DNA of 64,000 bases from Actinoplanes ianthinogenes. Lineage in GTDB: Bacteria; Actinomycetota; Actinomycetes; Mycobacteriales; Micromonosporaceae. Numbering within the stretch: the first letter of the stretch is position 1; each line of letters begins with the position of its first letter. The stretch is taken from contig NZ_AP023356.1 of assembly GCF_018324205.1 (NCBI RefSeq), positions 1,054,001-1,118,000 on the forward strand. The letters are read 5' to 3'. The position numbers and the translations under genes were made by a program. Under the pieces are notes generated by a model. That model searched no databases. It was not told where the DNA came from and saw only the letters and a program-made list of their open reading frames with translations. This document shows, in pieces, positions 43,404 through 51,960 of this stretch.

Positions 43404-44171
43404 GTGACTGCGACGAATGCCGGCGGGCCGGTGGCGGCGCGCGCGGACGAGATCTGGAAGGTCTACGGCAGCGGCGAGGCGCGGGTGACCGCGCTGGCCG
43501 GGGTGACCGCCGAGTTCGGCCGGGGCCGGTTCACGGCGATCATGGGGCCGTCCGGCAGCGGCAAGTCGACGCTCATGCACTGCCTGGCCGGGCTGGACAC
43601 GGTGGACAAGGGCACCGTGCACGTCGGCGGCACCGAGATCAGCAAGCTCGGCGACAAGGCCCTGACCCGGCTGCGCCGCGACCGGATCGGCTTCATCTTC
43701 CAGCAGTTCAACCTGCTGCCGACGCTGAGCGCCGCGGAGAACATCAGGCTGCCGCTGGACATCGCCGGCCGCAAGGCCGACCCGCAGTGGTGGGACACCG
43801 TGATCGACACGGTGGGCCTGCGGGACCGGCTCGGGCACCGGCCCAGCCAGCTCTCCGGCGGCCAGCAGCAGCGGGTGGCCTGCGCCCGGGCGCTGATGGG
43901 CCGCCCCGACGTGATCTTCGCGGACGAGCCGACCGGCAACCTGGACTCGCGCTCCGGCGCCGAGGTGCTGAACTTCCTGCGCTCCTCGGTCCGCGAGCAC
44001 GGCCAGACGATCGTGATGGTCACCCACGACCCGGTCGCCGCCAGCTACGCCGACCGGGTGGTCTTCCTGGCCGACGGAAGCATCGTCGACGAGTTGCTCG
44101 AGCCGACCGCCGAGACCGTGCTGGATACCATGAAGCGCCTGGACAAGCACGGCGACCCGGTGATGCTCTGA
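43404..44171 (+). CDS. ABC transporter ATP-binding protein (MacB/LolD-like)
   Basis: A 255-residue ATPase. Walker A is GPSGSGKST, the signature is LSGGQQQRVACARAL and Walker B is VIFADEPT, with a Q-loop FIFQQFNLL. The domain type matches the MacB/LolD group that pairs with FtsX-fold permeases. The GTG at 43404 follows GGGGGAGAACGAC. Its stop overlaps the permease ATG (TGATG at 44169-44173), so the two are made together. Confidence 0.94.
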   Translation: MTATNAGGPVAARADEIWKVYGSGEARVTALAGVTAEFGRGRFTAIMGPSGSGKSTLMHCLAGLDTVDKGTVHVGGTEISKLGDKALTRLRRDRIGFIFQQFNLLPTLSAAENIRLPLDIAGRKADPQWWDTVIDTVGLRDRLGHRPSQLSGGQQQRVACARALMGRPDVIFADEPTGNLDSRSGAEVLNFLRSSVREHGQTIVMVTHDPVAASYADRVVFLADGSIVDELLEPTAETVLDTMKRLDKHGDPVML

Positions 44172-46720
44172 TGCTGCGCGCCACGCTGAAAAGCCTGCTC
44201 GCCCGCAAGCTACGGCTGATCCTCTCCGGACTGGCCGTGGTGCTGGGCGTGATGTTCGTGTCCGGGTCCTTCGTGGTCACCGACACGCTCAACCGCACCT
44301 TCGACTCCATCTTCGCGGACGCCTTCGCGGCGACCGACGTGTCGGTCAGCGCGAAGCCCAAGGTCGAGGTCAGCGAGATGGACGGCGAGGAGGTCGCAGC
44401 GCCGTTCCCGGCCGCGACCGTCGACAAGATCAAAACCATTTCCGGGGTACGGTCGGCCACCGGCCGGGTCGACGCCGACGGCGCCCGGGTGATCGGCAGC
44501 GACGGCAAGGTGCTCACCTCGCAGGGTCCGCCCCGGCTCGGTGGCAACTGGACCGGCGCCGACAACCTGATGGAGCTGCGCGAGGGTCGCGGCCCGACGG
44601 CCGACAACGAGATCGCGGTCAACGCGAACACCGCCAAGCTGGCCGGCTACCACGTCGGCGACCAGGTGCCGGTGCTCACCCTGGCGCCGAAGAAGGTCTT
44701 CACCCTGGTCGGCATCTGGGGCTACACCGGCAACCGGGACAGCATCGGCGGCGTCCAGGAGGTCGCCTTCACCACGCCGGTGGCGCAGAAGCTGATGCTC
44801 AACGCGCCCGGTTCCTACTCGTCGGTCGTGGTGCAGGCCGCCGACGGGCTCAGCCCCGAGGTGCTGCGCGACCGGGTGGCCGCCGCGCTGGGGTCCGATT
44901 ACGTGGTCAAGACCGGCAAGCAGCTCGCCGACGAGAGCTCGTCGAGCATCAAGGAGGGGTTGAGCTTCTTCAACCAGATCCTGCTCGGCTTCGCCGGGGT
45001 GGCGCTGTTCGTCGGCATCTTCCTGATCCTCAACACGTTCTCGATCATCGTGGCCCAGCGGACCAAGGAACTGGCCCTGCTGCGCGCGATGGGCGCCAGC
45101 CGCCGCCAGGTGATCGGCTCGGTGCTCATCGAGGCGGTCGCGATCGGCTTCGTCGCGGCGGTGCTCGGCCTGGCCGCCGGGATCGGCGCGGGCGCCGGGC
45201 TGGCCGCGCTGTTCGGCTCCTTCGCCGGCAACATGGACCTGGCCCCGATCGGCGTCCCGCCGGCCGCCGTCATCAGCGCGTTCGTGGTGGGCCTGGTGGT
45301 CACCGTGGTGGCCGCGGTGCTGCCCGCGCTGCGCGCCTCGCGGATCGCGCCGATCGCCGCCATGCAGGAGGTGAGCATCCCGGACCGGCCGCTCACCAAG
45401 CTCAGCGTGGCCGGTGGCGTGGTGCTCGCGGCCGGCGCGGCCGCCCTGGGTGTCGGGCTGTTCGCCGACGCCGGGGACGCGACGCTCTGGCTGATCCTCG
45501 GCGGCGTGCTGGTCTCGTTCATCGGCGTCGCCCTGCTCACCCCGCTGATCAGCAAGCCGGTGATCGGGCTGCTGGGCCGGCTCTTCGCCTGGTCGCTGCC
45601 GGGCCGGCTGGGCCGGCTCAACTCGGGCCGCAACCCGCGCCGCACGGCGATCACCGCGGCCGCCCTGATGATCGGGATCGCGCTGGTCACCGGCGTGACC
45701 GTGATCATGGACTCGGCCAAGAGCAGCCTCAAGGCGCAGGCCGCGACGATCCTCAAGGCGGAGATCATGATCGCCGGGGATCAGAACGGGCCGCGGCCGC
45801 CGACGTACGACCCGGCGGTGATCGCCAAGACCAAGGCCATTCCCGGGGTGCGGGCGGCGTCCGGTCTCTACCAGGACCTGGTGCTGGCCGACGGCAAGCG
45901 GGAGTACGCCAGCGCGACCGACGACTTCCACGCTCTGACCGAGGCGTACCGGACGACCGGCGCGGCCGCGGCGCTGACCACGCTCGGCCCGGACCAGATC
46001 GCGGTCGGGCAGCCCAACGCCGACGAGCACGGCTGGACGGCCGGCTCCAAGGTGACGATCCAGGCCTCGCGCGGGCAGCCGCACACCTACACGGTCGCGG
46101 CGGTCTACCCGGATGACGCGCTGCCCGGCAACCTGTTCCTGCCGAAGGAGGCGATCAAGGACTTCGGCATCCCGCAGCCCGCGTTCGGCTTCGTCCGGCT
46201 CGACGACGGGGTCGCCGTCTCGGCCGTGCTGCCGCAGGTCAAGGCACTGCTGGCGGACAGTCCCGAGGTGGCCGCGACCGACACCGCGACCTTCGTGGAC
46301 CAGCAGGCCGCGCAGTTCGACCAGATCATCACGATGATCCAGATCCTGCTCGGGCTGGCCATCCTGATCGCGGTCCTCGGCGTGGTCAACACCCTGGCCC
46401 TGTCGGTCCTGGAACGCACCCGCGAGCTGGGCCTGCTGCGCGCGGTCGGACTCGGCCGGGCGCAGACCATGCGGATGATCACCGTGGAAGCGGTGGTGAT
46501 CTCGGTGTTCGGCGCGCTGCTCGGTGTCGCGGTCGGCGCCGGCATGGGCGCCGCGGTCACCCGGGCGCTCAAGGACGACGGGATCACCCAGATCGTGCTG
46601 CCCTGGGACCGGATGGCCACGTACCTGCTCCTGGCCGCCCTGGTCGGCGTGATCGCGGCCGTGGTCCCGGCGATCCGGGCCGCCCGGCTCAACGTCCTGG
46701 GCGCGATCGCCCACGACTGA
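44171..46720 (+). CDS. FtsX-like ABC permease (two-repeat, 849 residues)
   Basis: A large permease with an N-terminal membrane helix, an extracytoplasmic domain, and three transmembrane helices forming the first FtsX module (FFNQILLGFAGVALFVGIFL). An arrangement of the same kind follows in the second half (TMIQILLGLAILIAVLGVVNTLALSVLER), plus a second extracytoplasmic domain. This duplicated FtsX architecture is typical of actinobacterial exporters of lipids or peptides, powered by the upstream ATPase through mechanotransmission. The cargo is unknown. A strong bidirectional hairpin follows. Confidence 0.93.
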   Translation: MLRATLKSLLARKLRLILSGLAVVLGVMFVSGSFVVTDTLNRTFDSIFADAFAATDVSVSAKPKVEVSEMDGEEVAAPFPAATVDKIKTISGVRSATGRVDADGARVIGSDGKVLTSQGPPRLGGNWTGADNLMELREGRGPTADNEIAVNANTAKLAGYHVGDQVPVLTLAPKKVFTLVGIWGYTGNRDSIGGVQEVAFTTPVAQKLMLNAPGSYSSVVVQAADGLSPEVLRDRVAAALGSDYVVKTGKQLADESSSSIKEGLSFFNQILLGFAGVALFVGIFLILNTFSIIVAQRTKELALLRAMGASRRQVIGSVLIEAVAIGFVAAVLGLAAGIGAGAGLAALFGSFAGNMDLAPIGVPPAAVISAFVVGLVVTVVAAVLPALRASRIAPIAAMQEVSIPDRPLTKLSVAGGVVLAAGAAALGVGLFADAGDATLWLILGGVLVSFIGVALLTPLISKPVIGLLGRLFAWSLPGRLGRLNSGRNPRRTAITAAALMIGIALVTGVTVIMDSAKSSLKAQAATILKAEIMIAGDQNGPRPPTYDPAVIAKTKAIPGVRAASGLYQDLVLADGKREYASATDDFHALTEAYRTTGAAAALTTLGPDQIAVGQPNADEHGWTAGSKVTIQASRGQPHTYTVAAVYPDDALPGNLFLPKEAIKDFGIPQPAFGFVRLDDGVAVSAVLPQVKALLADSPEVAATDTATFVDQQAAQFDQIITMIQILLGLAILIAVLGVVNTLALSVLERTRELGLLRAVGLGRAQTMRMITVEAVVISVFGALLGVAVGAGMGAAVTRALKDDGITQIVLPWDRMATYLLLAALVGVIAAVVPAIRAARLNVLGAIAHD

Positions 46721-46727
46721 TGCGGTG

Positions 46728-46762
46728 GGGGTGGCGGGCCGGGGTCACCGGCCCGCCACCCC
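46728..46762. terminator. Bidirectional hairpin terminator
   Basis: GGGGTGGCGGGCCGG (46728-46742) and CCGGCCCGCCACCCC (46748-46762), a perfect 15-bp stem, separate the convergent permease and SRPBCC genes. It is 4 bp from the SRPBCC stop and 8 bp from the permease stop. Confidence 0.8.
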
Positions 46763-46765
46763 GTT

Positions 46766-47206
46766 TCACGCCAGGATCTTGTCGAGCTTGGTGAAGCTGC
46801 TGCCCCAGCCCTCCCGGGCGCCGGTCTCCATCGCGGCCGGGAACGGGCTCTGCGTGAGCACCAGGCGGGTACGCCCGCCCTCCTCGTCGAAGAACTCGAT
46901 GCGCATCACCAGCTTGTCGGCGCCGAAGGACGGGATGTGGCTGACGTCCTCCTCGCCGACCAGCAGCTCGTTCTCCACCACCTCGACGAACGTCGCGTTC
47001 ACCGGCGACGTCATCGACGGGTCGGCGTCGTTGACCATGGTGAACTTCTGGTTGCCGCCCGGGCGGGGGTCGATGTCGATCGAGTCGCGGGGCACCGACC
47101 AGCCCACCGGGCCGAACCAGGCGGCCAGCTGGTCCGGGTCGACGAAGGCGCGGTAGACCAGGTCACGGGGAGCGTCGAAGATCCGGGTGATGACGAGATC
47201 GGTCAT
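46766..47206 (-). CDS. SRPBCC/AHSA1-domain protein
   Basis: A 146-residue Bet v1-like protein (activator of Hsp90 ATPase homologue 1 type): ITRIFDAPRDLVYRAFVDPDQLAAWFGP, TFVEVVENELLVG and a C-terminal GWGSSFTKLDKIL. It has a hydrophobic cavity but its ligand is unknown. The ATG at 47206 overlaps the ArsR stop by 4 bp (ATGA). ArsR-SRPBCC pairs are common and usually respond to a small molecule. Confidence 0.9.
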   Translation of the reverse strand: MTDLVITRIFDAPRDLVYRAFVDPDQLAAWFGPVGWSVPRDSIDIDPRPGGNQKFTMVNDADPSMTSPVNATFVEVVENELLVGEEDVSHIPSFGADKLVMRIEFFDEEGGRTRLVLTQSPFPAAMETGAREGWGSSFTKLDKILA

Positions 47207-47532
47207 GGCTTCTCCTCCTGCATGCGCTTGAGATGGGCGTCCAGGCGCGCGAAATTTTCGTCCCAGAACCGGCGGTACCGCTCCATCCACGCGGTCGCCT
47301 CGCGCAGCGGACCCGCCTCCAGCCGGCTGGAGCGCCACTGGGCGGAGCGGCTGCGCGAGATCAGACCGGCGTTCTCCAGCACCTTCAGGTGCCGGGAGAT
47401 CGCCGGGAGGCTGATGTCGAACGGCTCGGCCAGCTCGGTCACGGTCGCCTCGCCCTCGGCGAGCCGGGCCAGGATGGCACGACGCGTCGGGTCGGCCAGA
47501 GCCGCGAAGATCACGCTGAGCCGGTCGGTCAT
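47203..47532 (-). CDS. ArsR-family regulator
   Basis: A 109-residue winged-helix repressor: VIFAALADPTRRAILARLAEGE, then the recognition helix ISLPAISRHLKVLENAGLI. No Cys is present, so it is not a metal sensor of the classical type. It belongs to the ArsR group paired with SRPBCC proteins. An extended palindrome (47532-47565) covers its own start region and ribosome binding site, implying autorepression at very close range. Confidence 0.92.
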   Translation of the reverse strand: MTDRLSVIFAALADPTRRAILARLAEGEATVTELAEPFDISLPAISRHLKVLENAGLISRSRSAQWRSSRLEAGPLREATAWMERYRRFWDENFARLDAHLKRMQEEKP

Positions 47533-47565
47533 TTAACCCTCCCGTTAATTAACGGAGCGGTTAAA
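47532..47565. promoter_or_regulatory. 34-bp palindromic operator at the ArsR start
   Basis: TTTAACC (outer arms) and CCGTTAATTAACGG (perfect 14-bp centre) make a nested palindrome from 47532 to 47565, with only the 3-bp spacers differing between halves. The minus-strand GGGAGG binding site lies inside it. It matches a dimer or double-dimer site for the ArsR protein. Confidence 0.72.
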
Positions 47566-47589
47566 CCATAACGACGCGCGCGGCGCTCG

Positions 47590-48144
47590 TCAAACCTTCG
47601 AGGGGATGCGGCGGTGCAGCTCCGCCAGGAGGACCTCCGGACCCGGCGACATCAGGCCGACATCCACGACGTACGACGTCTCGCCGCCCCGATGCCGCAT
47701 CCGCGGCGCCAGCCCCGGCCCGTCCAGCACCCGCGCGTAGTCGGTCCCGATCGGCGTGACCACCAGCTCGGTGAACGGCCCCCACCCGTGCAGCGCCACC
47801 GCGGCGATCCCGGACCAGGGCAGGTGCACCGCCTTGCGCCCGGTCGCGGCGAAGTCGATGCCGTGCACCGAGGTGTGCAGCCAGCCCAGCCGCCGGTACA
47901 GCACCAGCAGCACCACCGCCGACACGATCACCGGCACGATCAGCGCCACCTCGGCGTAGACCACGATGTCGGCGGCGTCCGGCCGGGCCCCGAAGACCAC
48001 CGCGAAGAGCAGGTAGACGGCGAGCATCACGGCCCAAGCGGCGGCCACCACCCAGAGGACGGTCACATAGAACATGGCGCGCGGCTGCATGAAGCTGACG
48101 GTGTCATCGGCCGGCCCGAGCACCTGATCCACGTGGCTGGTCAT
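47590..48144 (-). CDS. PH-domain-like (DUF2581-type) membrane protein
   Basis: A 184-residue protein with two transmembrane helices (FYVTVLWVVAAAWAVMLAV, ALIVPVIVSAVVLLVLY) and a C-terminal PH-like cytoplasmic domain (LGWLHTSVHGIDFAATGRKAVHLPW, TELVVTPIGTDYARVLD). This bacterial PH layout is common in actinobacteria and has no assigned activity. The ATG at 48144 begins MTSHVDQVLGPADD. It has its own transcript, divergent from the PAC2 gene. Confidence 0.82.
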   Translation of the reverse strand: MTSHVDQVLGPADDTVSFMQPRAMFYVTVLWVVAAAWAVMLAVYLLFAVVFGARPDAADIVVYAEVALIVPVIVSAVVLLVLYRRLGWLHTSVHGIDFAATGRKAVHLPWSGIAAVALHGWGPFTELVVTPIGTDYARVLDGPGLAPRMRHRGGETSYVVDVGLMSPGPEVLLAELHRRIPSKV

Positions 48145-48405
48145 AGCGGAATTATCCGAGCGAGCGCCGCCCGGTTCGCGGTAATCGCGGTAATCGCCGT
48201 CTCGTCCCGGTGTCACCCCTGCGGGTGTATCGCGCGCCGCGCCTTTCCCGACTTTCGGCACGGCATCGCTGAAGTATTCATGCTGTATATCCGAAATAGG
48301 TATGCTTGCGGGGAACGAGCCGTTCGGCCGACGCTGTTCCCCGCTCGGCGAATCTCCGGCGCGGCCCCCGAGTGGGTTTTCCTGGGCGCACGTAGGCTGT
48401 GTCTC
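48145..48405. promoter_or_regulatory. Divergent promoter region between PH-domain and PAC2 genes
   Basis: About 260 bp. An AT-rich segment with GTATATCC and TAGGTATGCTT (48288-48307) is the best candidate promoter for the PAC2 gene. No clear palindrome is seen. Confidence 0.4.
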
Positions 48406-49275
48406 ATGACTGAGTTCGACGGCCTTCCGCTGCTCCGCTCCCCCGTGGCCATCGCCGCCTTCGAGGGCTGGAACGATGCTGCGGACGCTTCCACCGCGGC
48501 CGTGGAACACCTCGAGCAGGTCTGGGAGGCCCGCGAGGTCACCAGCATCGACCCCGAGGACTTCTACGACTTCCAGGTGAGCCGCCCCACCATCACGATG
48601 GCCGAGGGGGAAACCCGCAAGATCGAGTGGCCGACCACCCGGTTCACGGTGGCCAGCCCGCCCGGCAGCGACCGGGACGTGGTGCTGATCCGCGGCATCG
48701 AGCCGAGCATGCGGTGGCGCACCTTCTGCGAGTCGGTCCTGGAGATCTGCCACAGCCTCGAGGTCACCAAGATCGTGCTGCTCGGGGCGCTGCTGGCCGA
48801 CGTGCCGTACACCCGTCCCCTGCCGATCAGCGGCAGCGCCTCGGACCGCGACATCGCCGAGAAGTACAACGTCGTCCCGACCCGGTACGACGGACCGACC
48901 GGCATCGTCGGGGTGCTCCAGGAGGCCGCCACCCGGGCCGAGCTGGACGCGCTGTCGTTCTGGGTGCACGTGCCGCACTACGCCAACAACCCGCCCTGCC
49001 CGAAAGCCACGCTCGCCCTGCTCAGCCGGATCGAGGACGTGCTCGATCTGCCGGTGCCGATGGCCGACCTGGCGGAGCAGGCGGACGAGTGGGAGAAGCG
49101 GGTGCGGGTCGCCGCGGAGCAGGACTCCGAGCTCGGGGAGTATGTGCGGGAGCTGGAGGAGCGGGTCGGCGACGCCGGGATCCAGCCGCTGACCGGCGAC
49201 GAGATCGCGAGCGAGTTCGAGAAGTACCTGCGGCGCCGGGGCGGGTCGGCCGGGCCGACCGCCGGCTCCTGGTAA
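48406..49275 (+). CDS. PAC2 family protein
   Basis: A 289-residue protein of the PAC2/proteasome assembly chaperone 2-like family: VAIAAFEGWNDAADASTAAVEHL, RDVVLIRGIEPSMRWRTF, LGALLADVPYTRPLPISG and SFWVHVPHYANNPPCPKATL. The long C-terminal helix is charged (EYVRELEERVGDAGIQPL). In archaea and actinobacteria the family is linked to the proteasome by name, but a function in bacteria is not proven. The ATG at 48406 sits inside GTCTCATGAC without a strong binding site. It stands alone. Confidence 0.87.
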   Translation: MTEFDGLPLLRSPVAIAAFEGWNDAADASTAAVEHLEQVWEAREVTSIDPEDFYDFQVSRPTITMAEGETRKIEWPTTRFTVASPPGSDRDVVLIRGIEPSMRWRTFCESVLEICHSLEVTKIVLLGALLADVPYTRPLPISGSASDRDIAEKYNVVPTRYDGPTGIVGVLQEAATRAELDALSFWVHVPHYANNPPCPKATLALLSRIEDVLDLPVPMADLAEQADEWEKRVRVAAEQDSELGEYVRELEERVGDAGIQPLTGDEIASEFEKYLRRRGGSAGPTAGSW

Positions 49276-49943
49276 CGGCACGGCTTTCGGCGCGGCGCCG
49301 CTCACGGCGGCGCCGCCTCGGCCACTGGCAATCTGCCGTATGGCCGTTAGACAGCCACGGCCGATCGGACGCCTCGGAGCGCCGGACCGGTAACCCGCCG
49401 GCACCCGCGCTGTTCCCGCGATCATTCACGGTGACCTGGTGTTTTCCGCGATATGCGGCAGTCAGGCCAGGCCCTGAGGGTCGAATCGCGGCATGAAGTC
49501 GTCAGATTCCCCCGGCAAGAACGGCACTCTCACCACGGCGTCGAAGTCCGGCAAATTCCGGGATCCGCGACGGTTTCGCGTCCGATTAGGTCTGAAAAAA
49601 GTCATTCGGGCAGCCGCCGGCAAGCTTCTCATCCGCGGCGGCGCGGCCCCTTTACGCCAGGGCAAACGTCCAGGTCAGAGCCCCATCCGAAGCGGATTCC
49701 GGATGAACAGTCATGAGTGAATCGCCGCCTATCAGCTATGCGGCTGACAGGGGTCTAGCGGATAGATGACAGCCGCCCCCATACTGAACGCAGGTTAGGC
49801 AGGGGGTCACATACGAAAAGGCGACACCCAGTAGCCGCTGGGTGCCGCCCGGGCCTCTTGTCCGCGCGCGGAGGGAGGGACCGTTGTCTGCCATCTTTCT
49901 GCACCTCCCTCCGGCGTGCAAGCCCCGGAAGGGAGGGAGTGAG
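49276..49943. other. Long intergenic region (~670 bp)
   Basis: No convincing gene. It contains a short hairpin (GGCGCCG / CGGCGCC, about 49295-49315) that may terminate the PAC2 transcript, an A-run at 49602-49607, and a hairpin GGCGACACCCAG / CTGGGTGCCGCC (49822-49851) in the leader of the DUF6232 gene. A 75-codon frame at 49493 has no binding site. Confidence 0.6.
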
Positions 49944-50357
49944 TTGCCGGTCTTCTATCGAGGGCCGCGGGCGGTGATCACCCACAGCGTCGTCGAGGTG
50001 CCGCGCCCCGCCCTACGCCGTTTCAACGTGTCCGAGCTGGTGGACGTCCACATCGTTCGGCACGACCCGGGCCCGGCCGAGGTCGGGCAGCGGGTGATCG
50101 GGGTGTCCGCCCTGGTCGCGGCCATGGTCGCCGTTCCGGTCATCGGTCCGGTGTCGGTGGCCCTGACCGCGGTGGTGCTCAGCGGGCTGGCCCTCTACGC
50201 GGCGGTCTGCCTGCGCGGGCAGACCGGCCGCCGCTGGTGGCAGGTGCGAGCCGGCTACCGCGGCGAGGTGGTGGAGATCTTCGCCTCCCGGAATCAGGGT
50301 GAGTTCGAAGGCTTTTGCCGCGGCCTGGTCCGCTCCTTGGAGTACCGCGGGCACTGA
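49944..50357 (+). CDS. DUF6232 family membrane protein
   Basis: A 137-residue protein beginning PVFYRGPRAVITHSVVEV, the recognisable DUF6232 N-terminus. After RRFNVSELVDVHIVRHD comes a hydrophobic hairpin (VSALVAAMVAVPVIGPVSVALTAVVLSGLALYAA split across two helices). A basic C-terminal domain follows (GRRWWQVRAGYRGEVVEIF). The TTG at 49944 follows GGGAGGGAGTGAG, a strong binding site. It is not known what the family does; members are frequent next to HTH/DUF397 regulators in Micromonosporaceae-type genomes. Confidence 0.8.
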   Translation: MPVFYRGPRAVITHSVVEVPRPALRRFNVSELVDVHIVRHDPGPAEVGQRVIGVSALVAAMVAVPVIGPVSVALTAVVLSGLALYAAVCLRGQTGRRWWQVRAGYRGEVVEIFASRNQGEFEGFCRGLVRSLEYRGH

Positions 50358-50585
50358 GGCCCGCGCGGAGCCGCATGTCTCGCATGCGGCTCCGGCGCCC
50401 CCGGCCCGGACAGGGGTTACGCGCGACCAGACCCGCTCAGTGTCCGAAATGTCCCAGCGAGTATTGTGTGGAGCGCTAGAAGCGACAGCGCTTTCTGCTG
50501 CATGGCAGGTGGATCCGATTTGCCCGGATTGCAAGATTCGTTCCAGGCCGGGGCTTCCGATGGGACGGGAGCGGGCGCGGGCGAG

Positions 50586-51503
50586 ATGGAGTCGGTGCGC
50601 GAGGAGTTGCCGGCCGTCGCCAGGCGCCGAGTTCGCCTTGCCCTCCGAGCCGCACGGGACCATGCGGGGCTGAGCCAGGCCGAGGTGGCGCAGCGGCTCG
50701 GCTGGTCGCTCTCCAAGCTGCAACGCGTCGAGCTCGGCGAGGTCACCGTCACGCCGACGGATCTGCGCGCCGCACTCACCCTCTATGCCGTCACCGACGA
50801 GAAACGCGTCTCCGCGCTGATCGACGACACCCGGGCGGCCCGGCGAGAGCGGTATTGGACCGCCGAGGAGCACCGGGAGTACCTGCCGCCCGGCCTGCGC
50901 CAGCTGATGCAGTTCGAGCGCCGGGCGACCGTGATCAGGGACTATCAGATCGCCCTGATGCCCGGCGTGCTCCAGACGCCGGCCTCGGCCGAGGCGCACC
51001 TCGGCTGGTTCGACGAGAGCCTCACCGACGATCAGCGACGCGTCCGGCACGAGGTGCGCCTGCGCCGCCGGCAAGCCGTGATCGAGCAGCCCCATTCCCC
51101 GGAGTATCGCGTTCTTCTCGACGAGTCCATTCTGTGGCGCGCGGTCGGCGGCCAGCTCACCGCGGCCGAGCAGTTCGACGACCTGGCGCACACCGCGCAG
51201 CGCCCCAACGTGCAGGTGCGCGTCCTGCCGATGGACGTCGGCACGATGATGAGCGCCTCCGGCGCCTTCGTGGTCCTCGACCTCAGCGACGACCCGCAGG
51301 ACGCCGTGCTTTATCAAGAGGGCTATCTCTGGGACCAACTGGTGCAGGACATCGACCAGGTTGGATATCACCGCGCGATCTTCGAGCGGTTCTGGGGCAA
51401 GGCGCTCGACGAGGACGCCAGCCAGGCGCTCATTCTGGCCCGCGCTTACGACTTGCGCGCGAGGATCGCAAGAGCGGCCTCCGCGCCTGATGGGGATAGT
51501 TAA
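50586..51503 (+). CDS. XRE HTH regulator with DUF5753 domain
   Basis: A 305-residue regulator. The N-terminal XRE HTH (RVRLALRAARDHAGLSQAEVAQRLGWSLSKLQRVELG, about residues 14-50) is followed by the DUF5753 domain (YQIALMPGVLQTPASAEAHL, RVLLDESILWRAVGG, VLPMDVGTMMSASGAFVVLD). This is the BldB/WhiJ-type arrangement that often pairs with a DUF397 protein in development or antibiotic control. The ATG at 50586 (MESVREELPAVA) starts the HTH; a start at 50502 would add 28 poorly conserved residues. Confidence 0.9.
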   Translation: MESVREELPAVARRRVRLALRAARDHAGLSQAEVAQRLGWSLSKLQRVELGEVTVTPTDLRAALTLYAVTDEKRVSALIDDTRAARRERYWTAEEHREYLPPGLRQLMQFERRATVIRDYQIALMPGVLQTPASAEAHLGWFDESLTDDQRRVRHEVRLRRRQAVIEQPHSPEYRVLLDESILWRAVGGQLTAAEQFDDLAHTAQRPNVQVRVLPMDVGTMMSASGAFVVLDLSDDPQDAVLYQEGYLWDQLVQDIDQVGYHRAIFERFWGKALDEDASQALILARAYDLRARIARAASAPDGDS

Positions 51504-51519
51504 CCAAGGAGAGGGAGAA

Positions 51520-51714
51520 ATGGCCGAGACCACAATGAAGTGGGAGCGCAGCACGTTCTGCGCGAGCGGATCGTGCGTGGAAGTGGCGGCGATCGGTCCC
51601 GACATCGCGGTACGGGACAGCAAGAACGCCGATCAGCCGTACCTGAGGTTTTCCCGCACGGATTGGAATGCCTTCCTGGACCGCGTCGCTGCCGGAGCGG
51701 CGCTTCCCGCCTGA
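51520..51714 (+). CDS. DUF397 domain protein
   Basis: A 64-residue small protein with WERSTFCASGSCVEVAAIG, AVRDSKNADQPYLRFSRTDW and FLDRVAAG, the typical DUF397 pattern. DUF397 proteins are partners of XRE-DUF5753 regulators (WhiJ/BldB-like loci). The ATG at 51520 follows AAGGAGAGGGAGAA and starts 16 bp after the regulator stop, so they form an operon. A strong hairpin follows. Confidence 0.93.
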   Translation: MAETTMKWERSTFCASGSCVEVAAIGPDIAVRDSKNADQPYLRFSRTDWNAFLDRVAAGAALPA

Positions 51715-51725
51715 CACTTTCGTCT

Positions 51726-51768
51726 CACCGGAGGCCGGCCACCCCGCACGGGTGGCCGGCCTCCGGTG
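51726..51768 (+). terminator. Strong 19-bp hairpin after the DUF397 gene
   Basis: CACCGGAGGCCGGCCACCC (51726-51744) and GGGTGGCCGGCCTCCGGTG (51750-51768), perfectly paired with a 5-nt loop, beginning 12 bp after the DUF397 stop. It should end the HTH-DUF397 transcript. Confidence 0.82.
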
Positions 51769-51825
51769 TGCGCCCCGCCGAAACGTCCCGCGTGTCGACT
51801 CGCCCGCTCACGCGGTATAGGCCAT

Positions 51826-51838
51826 CCTAGGAACCTAG
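51826..51838. promoter_or_regulatory. CCTAGGAACCTAG element upstream of the GntR gene
   Basis: CCTAG occurs twice in direct orientation 8 bp apart, forming CCTAGGAACCTAG, about 125 bp before the GntR start. It may be an operator for the GntR protein. The preceding GGTATAGGCC could serve as a -10 element. Both readings are tentative. Confidence 0.4.
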
Positions 51839-51960
51839 CTGGACACCTGTTCCCTTCACCGCACCGCGAGCCGCGAAGGGAACAACGGCCACCGATCCGC
51901 GACCGGCGGCCGGACACGGGTCGCCGCGCCGTGTGCGGCGGTTGCTGGAGGGGGTCTGTG

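Noticed and set aside
49493..49720. 75-codon plus-strand frame in the 670-bp gap
   Set aside because: It has no binding site and a composition not resembling its neighbours. It was mentioned only as a possibility in the gap entry.
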